Assembly: GCA_032433595.1 (NCBI GenBank)
Contig: JASWJB010000195.1
Span: 1 to 64,000 of the forward strand
From: Conoideocrella luteorostrata
Taxonomy: Eukaryota > Ascomycota > Sordariomycetes > Hypocreales > Clavicipitaceae
Length of the DNA stretch: 64,000 nt
Direction of reading: 5' to 3'
Below, in pieces: positions 21,001-34,705 of the stretch (positions are counted from its first letter, which is position 1; each line of letters opens with the position of its first letter). Made by a program: the position numbers and the translations under genes. The notes below the pieces were generated by a model. It ran no database searches and was not told where the DNA came from. It was given only the letters and a program-made list of their open reading frames with translations.

Positions 21001-24000
21001 ATCTTTCACCAGGGGTTCGTGTCGGCGGCGCTCTGCCAGGGACGGCAATAGATCGTACGCGCTGATGCTGAGAGGGGGTTGCATGTTGTTGTTCCGCCAA
21101 AGCTCGGGCTTGAGCCGCCATCTCTGGTGTCAGCTGGTCCATGAGATCTTCACCTTGATCCAAAAGAACCTGTTCTCGGAGGGCAGGTGGGAAGGTCAGA
21201 AGGATGCTTGCGGCATCCATTTCACCTACGGGTGGTTGTCCGGAAGGGACGGTGGCTTGTCGACGGCTCTCCTCCCGATGTCGTCTACGTTCTTCCTGGC
21301 GTTCTTGCTGAGCTATCTCTAGCCGCAGCTCTTCTGGAAGAGCATCGAGGAATTCCTGGAACACTTCCGTTGACTCTCCAGTAGTAGCCTCCTCGCGTGC
21401 CTGTGACCGCCTTTCACTAACCGTCTGCGCAATTACCTCTTCTCTGAATTCCTCTGGCAGTGCGGCAAGGTACTCAGGATCAATGCCCAGCTCCGTCACA
21501 TCAACTTCTTCGCCCCTAATAGTTGTCATAACTCGCGGTTGATCGGTAGGAGCCGAAGTTGGCGTTTCTTGGACTGCATTCTCGGCTGCATCGGTAGGTT
21601 CAAACGATTCAATACCCTCCATGGCTCCTGCGTCAGTATTGTACTGCTCTGCTTCATCGTTTTCCAGGGATATAGATGCAATCAAGCGGTCACGGGAAGC
21701 TTGTTGGTGCCTGCGCCCCTCGCGTTCCTCAGCCTCTCTTTTCTCTTTGGCAGCTTTCTCCTCCGCAGCTTTAACTTCACGGGCCTTGAGCTCCTCCTGC
21801 TCTCGCTTCTTTCGTTCTTCCTCTGCTTGCCTTAGCACTTCAGCTTCTTTGGCTTTGATCTGCTTTTCGAGCTCAATAGCAGCGGGAGTGAGTAGAGCGC
21901 TGATGAGGTTGCAAAGCTTGGCTGCCTCAGCAAGGTGATTGGCCCCAAAAATCATTCTGGCTTCCTCCTGGTAACGATCCAACGTCGACTCTGGCGTGAA
22001 GGATACAGCTTGGTGTGGTTCTTGGGTCGCTGCATCCCGCCTGTGGTCTGCTCTTAACCATCGTGATGCTGCTGCTGGTTGTCCAATGTCTCTCGGGTCG
22101 CGTCTTTCGGGGCCCCCCGTAATGTGAAAGTGGAAGGCTTGCTGGCCATTTCCACTGCGACCCATCATGGGCAAAAACTCCATAAGCTCCCCCAGCAAAC
22201 CCATTGGTCCCTCTATGGTATGTCGACCACTACCGAGCAAGCCATGGGGGATTCTTAGATCCAAGGAATGTGTGTGTCCAGGGCGTGGAGAGGTTTCATT
22301 GGCTTGATCTCCGCGACGCAGCAGTGGATTGAGGCCGTCCTCTCCATGTGACCGCGACGGGGTACGGTGGTTGCGAGAGAAGTAGCTACGGAAATCTGGT
22401 ACCCGTGTAAGCAGACTAATATGACCAAGTGAATACGCATGTGCTTACCGAGGTGTTCGCGATGGCTGCTAGCTACAAAGCGGGTAGGGAATGATTCTCG
22501 ATTGTCCATCCTGGTAAATACCGGACGGCGGTGATTCCCATCGAAGAACAGCAGCTGCCTGTGTCTTTCGTCCACGTCCGGATTCACGCTATCCCATCCC
22601 AGAGCTGGCATTGGGGGTAATTGATCGTCTAAGTCCATAAGGGTTAGCAATCAGAGAAATTGACCAGTCCAGAATGAGCACGCTGCGTGCGAATGGTAGG
22701 CTTGCCTGGATAATCATCATCATATATATACTCCTCATCTTCGACATCCTCTTCCTCATCGTCATCGTCTACTTTCATGCGTTAGCTCTTCAGCGTATAT
22801 ACCCTCAGAAAGGGGACAATTCCAACATACCGCCGTCGTCATGGTCATCTGGGAGATAGTGATCATCAAGACCCATATCTGGCTCGAATCCGCCGTCGTC
22901 GCCCATGATAGCTCTGGCCATGTTATCAAGCAAGTCGCTTTGTCCCATACCGTGAATATGAGCGTCCTCTATCTCTCGTGCTTGTGCTTCGTAATCTGGG
23001 ACATCTTCCTCAGGATCGTCGTCCCCTTCAACATCGCTTTCGCTTTCCCAACCCGAATCCCCGTCTTCTTCAAGATGGTTACCTTCTTCATCAACAATCT
23101 CTACACGGTCCTCGACATCTTCCATATCAGCAGAGTCCATGTCGTCATCTTCGTCATCCTCGCTATCGTCCTCGTCGTCTTCTTCGTCATCCATGATAAC
23201 TTCAACGACCCCGGGCTCGCCATGAAGGCCTTCGATGTCTCCCATGCCGCTCAGCTCCTCATCTTCATCACTAATGTCATCTTCACCGTCAGACATATCA
23301 TCCTCACCATAGTCCATCTCGTCATCATCGTACTCATCCCCATACATGTCCTCATCATCATCGTCGTCACCCTCGTCAGATTCGTTATCCCCTCTAGGTT
23401 CTAGCATACCCAAGGCCGAGTTGCGATACAGATCCGGCGTCTCTTCTCTGTCGTCATCATCCACGTCAGAAAGAGATGACGACGATGCAAATTCTTCGTC
23501 GCTGTTGTCGCCAGCAGGATCAGCAGGAAGAATACTGGAGTGGCTTAACTCTTTCGCAGTGCCAGTAAGAACTCGTAAAACGCGAAGAATATACTTAATA
23601 GCACGCTTCACACCAGGATAGTTGAGACTAATCTCAGCAATTGACGACGTCAATTTCTCGACATAGCCCTTTTCATACATCAGCCGACGTAATTGCGCCT
23701 GTGAACGGGACTGGAGATTGTCACTGCCCCTCGCATTTGGATTTTGTTCCCTATCTCTCTCTCCAATCATGTGGTTCATCAATTCAGCCAGGCACTGCAT
23801 CCGAGAGTAGCGAATCTCCAGAGATTCATCTGTCAAAGGCGCTTTTTCATATGCTTTAAGCACAGTGTCCAAGACGAATTTTCGAACAAAAAGTAGATCA
23901 GGTTCGTCATCGTAGGAAAATCTATCAGCTCCGCTATCTGTGAACTTCTCGTTTGTCTTTGACACAAGCGCGACCAAGACCTTTTGGGTGAGCGAGGAGG

Positions 24001-27000
24001 TTGCAGCCCTCTTCTTTGAAGCGACATTATCCGCGGTGCCATTGAGGTTACCTTGGCAGAGCAAGTCATAGATCAAGTAGTTCAAAATACTGGTTCGCGG
24101 CTTGATGGGTGTGGTAGTTGAAAGTGGCGGCGCACTACGCTTAAAGTTGATGAATTCAACTTTGGTTCGTGTGTAGCTTTGAAGGAGCTCGGCCAAACAG
24201 TTGAGCAAGAAGCATCTATAAACGAATATAGGGTGTTCTTCGGCCTTGAACACTGGCTTAGGTGATTTCTTGTCCTTCCCATCAGTTGTTGAAACATCCT
24301 TTGGACTCGCATCTTCCGAGTCTGTGACTACTGCACCATCTGTGTCGGATGTGGTAACAGGGGGCTCCTTGTCGTCCACTTCGCGATAGTTGACTAACTC
24401 ACATAGCAAGAAGTGAATGACACCATCTGGATTCTCCACAACTGGTCGCTTCACATCGTGATGCGGTTTTGGAGCGTCAGCCATTTCTGTGTCTGCTGGC
24501 TCCGTAGATGGCTTTATAGGTTCGGCATCAGATTGCTCGTTAGGCTGCTTCGGTCCTTCAGCCTTGGTGTTGTCTTGTTCCTCCTCCTTCCACGTCAGGG
24601 GCTGTGGTCTGATTGTATCTCCCGATGAGGTATTCCATCTCGTGAAGCGGAGGAGTTCGTTAGTCACTTCAGCGAACAAGTCTGGAGCGCGAAGAGCGAC
24701 GGGAGCCATCGTCCTTAAAAGCGATGGCACGTCAGGATGATGACCCCGGTGGTTCCGCTGCTGGCTAGCGAAATCTGAGCGTAGCTCTGCACGCATAATA
24801 TGCTTGACAATTTCCTCATCTTCGACAACGTGTCGCAATATTGTAATCATGTACGCGGTGAGCCTTGTTTGCTTAAGACGCTCGGATCCCGAACCAGATA
24901 GCTGCTTAGCCATCAAAAATAGGCGCTGTAGGTTCTTCTTCTCGCCTACTAGTTTCGCCAAGGTCCGCTTTCGCGTCAGGATGACAAGGACCCGTAGCAC
25001 CGCGGTGGCGAGAATTTCTTCCTTGCCAATTCGAGGGAGTAAATCCAGCAATGATTCCAAAATTCTACCACGGTTATCATCTCCGACCAGAGGCAATCCT
25101 ACCCGCACGATTGGTTCAACAAACGGGTCCTCGACGGATTTTGGTGGCGTCCACTGTGCCGCAACGGGGCGTTCATCGTGACAGAGTAGTACCTCCAGTA
25201 CCAGAAGGATGTAAGGAATCCAAGGAGGTAGCTCATCGGTCGAGGAAGTAAGAGGCACCTTCAAGAACCCTACATACTCGTCTACCTTATCAGCGAGTGT
25301 TTCTGTATTATGCTCAAAAAAACTTTCTTGTTGAAGTAGTAGAGCCAGCAGATGAGCATACGCAGCAATACATTTCCCGTTTCGCCTCTTCTCCTCTTCA
25401 TCAAGGGCAAGGGAAGAGAGTGCGAAAGTTAGAGTGGAAGCAACTTCCTCCTGTGCTTCCTTGTTCTGCCTTCGTAAGACAATCGCTGATACTAGATCCG
25501 AGACATCGATGGCTGTCTCGGGATGAGCTCGGATGACATCCAGGCATTGGTCGATTAGATTGGTACGGATCTTGGAACGCATGTTGTCCAGCTCTTCCTT
25601 GATAACGGCAAACTGAGCACCGAGGTCCTTGTCAGCCGGTTCATCCTTTGCAGTGGATGATGTCCCGGCCGCGTTGTCGGCTGGCATGGAGGTAGAGCCG
25701 TCGTCGCCTTGATTGTTATCGATCTGGCGCTCGACATACTCCACTATGTTATCGGTGGGTGGCAACTCAGGCAATGCATTCAAGCCTATCGGATCTGTTT
25801 CAACAGCAGTAGCAGCGGTGCTCGCAGGCTCCTCTTGGTCGTCTGATGAGTCATCTTTTAAGGCAGAGACATCAGCATCCTCGTCGGGAATTGGATTTCG
25901 TGGCCCCGCAAGACCATCTGCGTGAGCGCGGCAATATTCAACAGCTGCGTTGTTGTCTCCGTAGGCTCTGTACACTGCTTCGTGAACAAGTTGCTCATCA
26001 TAGTCCAAGCTTGATGTATCATCCACAATACTTCGAAAAGGAGACCAGGCGAACCTGGCATTGGTATATCTGAAAAGATTGAATTTTGCCTTGTTGTCTG
26101 AGAGTGCAGTCTGAGGCTCGTTTTCAGCAGCACAGACAGTTTTGAGAATGTCGAGAAGCCTCTTTACAGTTGCATCTAAAACTTTTTCAATCAAGTTGGA
26201 CGTCCACAGCTCCATAATAGCTGGAAGTATCGCGGCGCGAAATTCAACAACAAGTTGCTGGTACACGGTCGGGTTGTTCTGCGGCCGGTCTACTTGCCGC
26301 TGAAGGCTGAAATAATTGCAGGTCTCCGACAGATATTTGCCATTTACGAGGACGTTATAAAGATCGAGCACTTTTTTAAGACCGAATCCCGCGACTTTCG
26401 CTCTCGACGACTCGTCCGAACTGCTGTCCATGTCCTGCGTCACAGAAGATGCAAAGACCTTGAGCATATTGTTGAGTACATCCAGACCGCCTTGCTCTTT
26501 GAAAGCAAGAAGAACTGGCATAATGATTTGCACGCTTGTAGGCCTGTCACTTTGCCGAGAATGGGGATGATCAATCAGCATCTCGTGAATAGTATGGAGC
26601 ATAATAATCCAGTAATGAAAATCTTTGGAAGTCGGCTCAGGCTGGGCAACGGACGGGCCGAGGTGTGATAGGACAGTGTCAGCTAGCGCCATTGCAATTT
26701 CTAGCTGCCTCAAACGAGGGTATGGGTCAAGATGGAACGGTTCTCGCCTGGGAAGTAGGGCTTTTCCCAAAGACTGGAATAGAGGGAATGATGTTGGGAT
26801 CATGGGATGCAGTAGCGTACGAAGAATCTCGTAGTTCAAGAAACGAGGACTAGATCGCTCTTGTTCTGTAGGCTGAACCGGGGCAGACGTATCAGTGCCT
26901 CCAGAAGAGTTCCAGCTGCCACTGGCATTGTTCAATACGTCTGGCAGGGAAGTTTCGGCTCCTCTTGCCCCGTCTCGGCCGTCTGCTATATTGGGCTCCC

Positions 27001-30000
27001 CTTGGACGCCTTGTCTACGCAAAGACCAGTGCTGTGGAACAATGGAGAGTTCGCCCGCCTCTTCCGCGAGCACACCACGCAGCAGAGGCCCAATAGATTT
27101 TATCAGCGTCAGATAGTAATCATAGACATTGACCGGGTAGAATTGCAAAACATTGGCCCTAGATGCCGTGAAACAGTCAGATATTATTTTGATGAACGTT
27201 TGCGCATTCAACAGTGCTTTGACCTTCTGTGTCGCCTTCAGTACGAGACCAGCTGCCTCAGGGTCATCGTTCCAACTGGAGAGGTCCGCTGCCAGGAAGG
27301 CCTGAAAGTACGGAGGAAGAGCTTCGGTTTTCGCAGCCAATGGCTTTAAAATGTCCACATTTGATTGGGCGCGGCGCAAGAGGGAAGGTAACCCTCGAAC
27401 TGGAGAATACTCGATCAACTGAGCGACGACCTGATTCAAAACTCTAGAAGCAGCTGAGTCTCCAAACGCCGCATCAAGACTCGGTGATTCACATAAATCA
27501 AGAAGGATTTCAATGCCACCCCCCTTGACAAAGTTGGCTTTAAGGAGAGAGTTGGACAGATATCCAGTCAGAAAGTTGGCTAGAGCATGTATGTATGGAG
27601 TGAGTGATTGTGGTGGGGCTACTTTCTCATGTTTCCCCTTCTTCGATTCCCCGGCTGGAACCTCATCGGTCATGTCGACATCCGCTTCTTCATCGTTCTC
27701 GTTCGAATCAGATGCATATCTCTCGGTTGACATAGCCATAAAATGCTCATGCGGATGAACGGTGACAGTCTTTCCTTCAGAGGTCACATAAAGTCTTGCA
27801 CCCCAATCTGACTCAATCCCTCTCTCAATTCCGAGCCATCGCACTCGGGCAACCATATCAATGACAGCATTAGAAATAGAAGTACGAAGCGGCGGGTGGT
27901 GGCGAGCAAGCTCGTCAAAGTTGGCGCCAACGTTGCTCGCGATTTCATTATCCGCCTCCATCGAAGACACGTGCGGCGAGCTCTCGAAAATTTCAAGAAA
28001 GCTGTCAAACGCTTTGGAGGCTACAACCATTTTCATGCCAACTGCGTTTAGACAAATAGAATTCAAGACCTGTGGTACAATATTGATGGCTTCTGACGAT
28101 GCCAGAATGCCCTGAGCCGGTTTACTTTGTCGGGTTTTTCGGATCTCATCATCGGGCGGGGGATGAGGGAGACCATCGTCGTCGGTGAATGACGCCACTA
28201 CAGAACTGTCCGGAGACTCAGCGTTGTTTTCTTCCTGCTGTGGTTCACTCTGTTTTAGTTCTGATCCCTGTTGCTCTTCTAGTACTGGTCTTCCAGTAAT
28301 AGCCTCAAGATACGTCTTTATCATGCCCGACTCTGATATGGCTGCGAAACTTGTCGGGTCATTGTTGATGAAATCGCTCAAAATGGTGACTGAGTGCGTC
28401 CACACCACAGACCCAAAGCTCTGTTTGTTTGCCATGATCTCACGCAAGCTTTGGAGCAAGTCAGACTTTTCGGCCAGATTCCTGAGTAGACGATCCGTGT
28501 TGCCACCGTAGCTGTATGAATTTGTCATGATGTGGTGTACAAACTTCAGCAACCATTTCAATGTTTGCTGTTGGTAGTAAGGAATCTCATAGTCAACAGC
28601 AGCCGACTGCTGATCAGTGTGTACGCTTTTGGATGACTGTAATGAATCTTGGGCCTCCGTAACTGCGTCTACCAGGAGCCGAGCAACTGCATCAAGGCCA
28701 TTGGCGTTGAAGAAAGACGTGAACGCATTTTGATAGGTCCATATAAGTCCATCCAAAAATGCCAGTACCATAGAATGGTGTCTTTGAGCAACATGAGATC
28801 GGATATTAAGTATTTCGACCAAAATATCCATCAGACCAGCTGAGACCATCTCACTTCCAACACGCGTTGACATGGAAAGATGAAGTGTCAGAGAAAACAG
28901 GTTATTGCGCCAATCATCCTCTTCGGTTGACTGGTCGCTAGCATCGGCGGCATCGTCAACTTGCATGCCTGCTACAGCCTTCCTAATGACGTAGAGTAAA
29001 ATGCCGTGATTGACATTTGCATTCAATGCAGACAAGACATCCTGGCATTTCGAATTGAAGCCAGATATAGCTTCTAGTAATGCCAAGGCAAACGTCTGCA
29101 CCCAAAGAGGAATATTGGAATTGCCATCAGCGGAAGGATGGATAAGTTCTGCAAGTTGATATACCACCTGGTATCTCCTAGTTTCATCAATGTCGTGTCG
29201 AAGAATTTTGTCTACAAAATTTGATTCTGTGTGGATATACGCCAAGTTTGTAATAGCAAGCAACCGAGTCGCTAGCATTTTTTGGCGAGACTCCAAGGAT
29301 TCCATGAATGCCTTCGCAACTCGCAATCGATGAAAGACCTCATATCGTGCCACTGATGGCATATCGGCAGGACATCGCGCAAGAAGTTCATAGATGGGTG
29401 TGGTCGCGATAACCGACTTGGGTAAATCGAACGACTTCTGTCCCGGCGTGCCATGTTCATCAGCAATAGCTGGCGTTCGAGGGAGAATTGGAGACGAGTC
29501 GTCTGTAGCAGCATTTCTGGACCGAGGGGTGTGGTGCTGGCTACCGACGGTATGGCTACGCCGAAGAGGAGTCGGGGTCGATGGTGCGGACGTACGACCA
29601 GGCTCATTTAGCACATCGACGATGGAAGGGCTAACCTGAGGGTAGTAGAGCACCTTGACGTCGCTCCAACCCTGCCAACGCAAGTCGTCACAAGTCGCAA
29701 TGGCAACCAAGTCGTTAGCATGTGTCGGTGTTGAGCTTCTACCAGCATTTCCGTGTCCCTTCTCCTTTCCCTTGGCTGAGGCTGGGGTCGTGGAAGGAGT
29801 AGCATCGGCCAGACTGATTATCGGCGTCTTGACAAAGGGCAGAGCGATTTGCTGGACGCGTTCAAGGTCGATGTTGTAGTGATTCGCCAGCAAGGCAGAG
29901 CTAATTTGCCTGGAAGGGCTGGATATTCGTTTGACAGATGCTTGATATCTTTGGGCCAACTCGGAGCCAACTTCCAGAGTAGAAATTAAAACCGACGAGC

Positions 30001-30551
30001 ATGTGCTATTGAGAAGGTCATTGAGATGTGCGCTACTCGCATAGATGCTGCGGTTCCCGCAATGCTCCAATAGCATACGAGTAAATCGTAAAACACCTTC
30101 TATTAGTACTCGGTCGCCATCCTCCGGAAAGCCGTGTTCACAGAGCTCATTTTTGTTCCACTGTCTCTCGCTGTTGAACGTAGAACTCTTGATATGATTG
30201 AGAAGAGCATCCAAGCTGAAATCGCGCTGTTGCGGACCTTCATTGAGATTATACGTCTTACAGAAATGCTCCAGAATGTTGTCGAATCGGTTTAAAAGTG
30301 GTATCCAGTGATACAGATCGCCACGCCCAAAGGGCCATCTAGATGGGAAAGACGACAGATGTTTCGGCAAAGATGGCAGATCGATCGTGGACGCAGTTTC
30401 GACGTAACTCTTCAGCCAAGGAGACTAAGAGCCGGTAAAGTTAGTATGAAAACTGGCAAGAAAAGTTACGTTGATGCTAAGATGCGGTCAGTTTGTAAAG
30501 TACCTGGGTCTCTTTGTGCTTGGACTGCATCGTCTTCGTGATTTTGCCCAT
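18096..30551 (-). CDS. tom1: HECT-type E3 ubiquitin ligase, Tom1/HUWE1 family
   Basis: A giant ubiquitin ligase. Seven exons, given from the start: 30504-30551, 22831-30424, 22706-22768, 22449-22628, 18664-22395, 18259-18603 and 18096-18190. They join in frame to 4018 residues. The first exon gives MGKITKTMQSKHKETQ. The N-terminal part resembles the armadillo-like DUF908 and DUF913 regions of Tom1 and HUWE1 (WPFGRGDLYHWIPLLNRFD). Residues of about 2340-2590 are a very acidic Asp/Glu tract, followed by a glutamine- and charge-rich segment with DUF4414-like sequence (LGIDPEYLAALPEEFREEV). The C-terminal HECT domain covers about 350 residues, and the thioester cysteine is C3985 in HTCFNQLDIPEYG. 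Yeast Tom1 acts on excess histones and unassembled ribosomal proteins and affects mRNA export; the same role is inferred here. Intron 22629-22705 appears to use a GC donor. Confidence 0.95.
22629..22705 (-). other. Probable GC-AG intron in the HECT ligase gene
   Basis: Read on the - strand, the preceding exon ends TATCCAG and the intron begins GCAAGC. It ends CTTAG after a GCTAAC branch-like site. Only this junction keeps phase 1 across both neighbours, and no suitable GT donor is seen nearby. The length of 77 bases is normal for this gene. Confidence 0.65.
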
Positions 30552-33500
30552 TTTGAAGAGAGGGCGGCAGAGCCGCAGAAATGACGGCAAGCACCCCCCT
30601 CCACTACAGTCCGGCTACCTGCCAAGGCAACAACGCAGCTAGGAAATGGCGGAGTGTCCTTGGACGTACAGCTCCTATCGCCTCGATCAGAAGGACTTGA
30701 TCACTGCAGTGGTCTGCCCTGAAATAATACGATAAGTTGCTCTTCCAAGTCTCTCGGGTGGGGGAGAGGTAGGGAAAAGGCTGCGCCGAAGCGAGGGGCC
30801 GACCAAGGTACAGAAGCTGAACCGACTGCCGGCTTAACAGGAACTTGTCAGCGGTTGTTTGCGTCTGAGCTGATTGTAGGAAAGAACGGACAGTGGTCAC
30901 AAAGGTGTTGTTTGCAAGCTTGCGGTTCAGTCGTCTGACAAATAAAGCTTCAGAGAGCGGGCACTAGGACGTGTGCAGGTCGTCCCAGAACAGCTTCCCC
31001 GAAGAGTCAAATAGTAAAGATATAGGCACAACAATAGGTGTCACTGTCAGTTGCTGAGTTTCTAACGACACAAAGATGCTTCTCCGCGATGCAAAGGGAT
31101 GTGGCGGAGGGTTGAGTAGAAAGTTGTGATGTTGGGAGTGAAAAGACGGAGAGTTCTTACAGACGTCAAAACGTCAGGTTCAGCATAGAAAGCAGGTGGG
31201 CCTTTGGGTAACTAGTTGGTTAATGGCGTGCAAAAAGCAGTCAGTAGTGGGTCCCAAGTGAGAGAGGTCGACTGGTGCGAAGAGGGGCCAAACTTGCTGA
31301 GCTTCAAGGCAACGATAGGCAATCTAGTGGACGGCCAGCACTAGAGCTAGAAGCATCTGGTCTCTCCTGCACCAAGCTCCGAACTACGGGGCGCCGCCGA
31401 CGTGGGTCATCAGGTGGGAAAGTGATGTCAGGAATAGAGGTTGACCTTTCAACTCTGTCAACTCTGTCCACGATGTTAGTAGCAAAAAAGGCCCTGTCCT
31501 CCATTCATCATTCACGAGGCATACCTTCTCCAGACCTCACTACTGCGATGCTAATCACGGTACGGAGTACAGGCTAGATCATCATCACAGTATCCTGTTC
31601 GAGTTCCCACTGTGGTAAAGCTTTCGAATAGTACAGAGTCAGGCAAAGCCGCCGTCCACATGAACTTTATGTGCTACCAGACTTTGACGCTTGTTCCACC
31701 ATAACTGATGATTAAGACGACGAGCCACGCCTCATTCAGCCGAAGAATTTCCACGCTTGTGCCAGCCTGAACTTTACCGATCGTCTTACTTTTAATTATA
31801 GTTCTAATTGTTGTGCAATATCATGTGCTATAGAGCCTTCCCGAAACATTTTTGCTCAATCAGTTGGTCGCACAGTTTAAAGCGCGCATTCATGACATTG
31901 ATATAGTCTTGAAGGTCATCAGAGGGCTTTTGTCTGCCTTTCGCTCGAAGTGACAATAATCGTAATAGCTCGTGGGCGGGAAGCAGACAAATGGACGTCA
32001 GCTTTCAACTTTGCATCTGGAATTGACGACTAATATGATCCGTCCCGCAACTAGAATCTCCCCGTAACCATCCCATCACCTCTTCCACTGGCTCCCGTCC
32101 AGCCGACCCGTCCAGCCGACAAGTAGGGACTCTGTAGAAGACAGTTCAACGTCTATCAGTCAGTGTATGTCTCCGGTTGGCAGCATCAACAAATGAGGGG
32201 TTATATTCATCCCTCGAACAATTTCCTGTTGCCTCGCATCCATTCTCTTCTTTATATGTGCCGCCAATATTTGCCGACCTTCGACTCCGTCCAGTCAGTA
32301 GATAGACCAGAACTAGTAATCTGTGTGCCGGCATCCTACCCTGCAGGTTTCAAAGATACTCAATTACGAGATATCTGCATACTCGCGTGATGGGACCAGG
32401 CGAAGGCATGTCTGATTTTTCAATGGGTATGGTGGGATTTAGACGTATTAGCACCTAGCTGCTTGTCGATAAACCCGCTCTTGCCAATCTATTTGTTGCG
32501 ATATGGCCTCTATCTGGGTCAGAAGCAGTGATACAAAGTTGGTCCTTTTGGATGCAGTGAACTAAACATTACGCGTTCGCATGATACACGACATTATAAT
32601 CATAGCAGCTATATTAGGGCAAGAGTTCTGGGATACGGGGTAGACTAAGCCAAGCAATGCAAGTCAAGTAGCGTCTGTGATGAAAAGATCTTCAGCGGCG
32701 AACAACTAAATTCTTCTGGCATGCTCAAAACCGAGCGTTGAATGAGGCAACTCGCAACAAAATCGCCGGCGGACGCTCCGGACTATCCAATGAGAAGCCG
32801 TCAGGGGTGACATTGTCATTTCTAGAGTAAATTTTTTTTTTTGTTTTGGTTATAACTGGGAAAGCTGTTACCCTGACTTGCCATGGGAAGGTGGTTCGTG
32901 CCGAGCTTTCCTCCCATGCGGAAAAGAAGAACCCACAGCGAAGCTACAGCACAAGCCATATTAACTTACTTGTGGTCAGAGGCTGTGCATTGTCAATCGG
33001 GCAGTGTAGGAGCACTCGTAAATTCGGCCAAGTCCACGAACGCGTTTGTTTCCTAGGGAAGACGGACGCCAAACAAAGAGGAATTGGTGGCTCTTTGCGA
33101 CCGCGTTCTATGGAGCGGACGATAAGATTTTAACACACTATCAAGCCCAAGGTTTTGACTACTAGAAAGTGTTTATGAGACATTTGGGGACACGGCACGC
33201 AACACGTCGGACAAAGACGGTCAACCAAGGAAACAGAGACCGACCAACTTAAAAAAAAAGGGCTGACAGGGAACGTGAGGCGGCAAAGCGGTCGATTCGC
33301 GTAGGTGGGAATGCCAGTGCAGCTTATAAGTACTCAGGCAGGACAGTCATCTCGTTGTGGCGGCCTGGACTTGCACCTAATGGTGTTACATTCCAAAAGA
33401 ACATAGAAGTGGTGGTGTCTTCGACTCACATGCGATTGCCCTTGCTTTCCCAACTAATGTATGCAGATTTCTAACCATCCCCTACTTGCAGGTTGTTGCA

Positions 33501-34705
33501 GACCAGGAACGATATCCTCCGTCCATTAGGTACCCATGTGGCAAATACTTGACTTTTATGGTTGACGTGGTTGCAATGGTTGTGTACTCCGTAGACATGT
33601 AACCACTACTCTGCCCTTCGCACCTACCTTTCGGCTGAGGTTGACCCTCATATCTTAGCACTCACAGCTGCCGCATCTTGGTTGACAGCTGACAGTAAAG
33701 AGTAATCTGCGCACACGTAGCATCCCGCAATCTTATCTGCCTGCCCTTGTACTCCGCAGGAGTCTGGGTTAGCAAGCGAACACGCTGGTTTTCAGCACCG
33801 ATCGGGGGATAGCACTGCTTTCTTGATCATTACTGAGGATACACTGAACTTCCCCTGCGCGAATCCCCTTTGACGAAAGGGAACCAAAGGCAGAAACAAA
33901 AAAAAAAAAGCAAGAAAAATAAGCTAGAGATACGAAAAGGAGTCCCAACATGGAAGAGGCAGCTCAACAAATGCAACCAGACCAGCCAGCTGGCATTAGC
34001 GTGCCTGCTCTGAAACTGTGCCACATGTCTGGCGCAAGTCCCCAGGAGACTTAGCAGGCCCACTCAGCGCCGCAGCGGCCAGCAGCAGCGGTGTTGCGCA
34101 TGGTCTCGATGCCTCTGCCTCCGCTCCTGTCCACTAATCCGCCGCGCGAGTCCGTTTGTTCCTGGCTAACGTGATAAACAACAAGCAGAGCACTGGACAA
34201 ATTGCTGCTCCTGTCGAGGCCCGCATTGTTCCCTCGGTCGGTGTTTGGTGCTCGCCTGCCTCTTGCTCAGTATTAAGTGCTAGTCGCTAGGCTGGACAGT
34301 ATCATCCCACAACATCAGCCCCTAATCATTGAACCCTCCTAACTCCACATTATTCGACGTTCTAAAGGGGCAGTTTGGTTCAACAACTCTCCGCTGTTAT
34401 CTATACCTCACTCATCATCTCTGCCATTCTGTACACTTGCATTCTGGCCTAGCTTCTTGACTTGTGACGCTGTGCGGCACGCAGCCTATCTATCTTTCGA
34501 CGACACGAGACGCCCCTCGAACTATATTCGCTTCTGATCGACTGTGACCTCCGTTGGTGCATTGTCCCTACGCTCGGTATACCGCGAATATTTGCTTGTT
34601 GTCTATGACCGCGCCTTAAGAGCATAAGTCTTAAAAGCCTTTGGATCGTCCGACGTCAAAATTGTATTGAATAAGTAAAGGCGCCTGCGAAAGGTACAGC
34701 GGAAA
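30552..34705. other. Long gene-free region between divergent HECT ligase and TBC genes
   Basis: About 4.2 kb, the longest stretch without a supported gene. Frames are at most about 100 residues and match no family. TACGGAGTA copies lie at 31561 and 33585, a T-run near 32830 and an A-run near 33898-33909. A tandem AACTCTGTC duplication lies near 31450-31468. From about 34300 the + strand is pyrimidine-rich and should be the leader and core promoter of the TBC gene. It may contain non-coding transcripts; nothing in the sequence proves one. Confidence 0.5.

Noticed and set aside
22841..23404. 187-residue hydrophobic frame on +, resembling a membrane protein
   Set aside because: It is the antisense of the Asp/Glu-rich tract of the HECT ligase; GAT/GAC repeats read backwards give Ile, Val and Phe.
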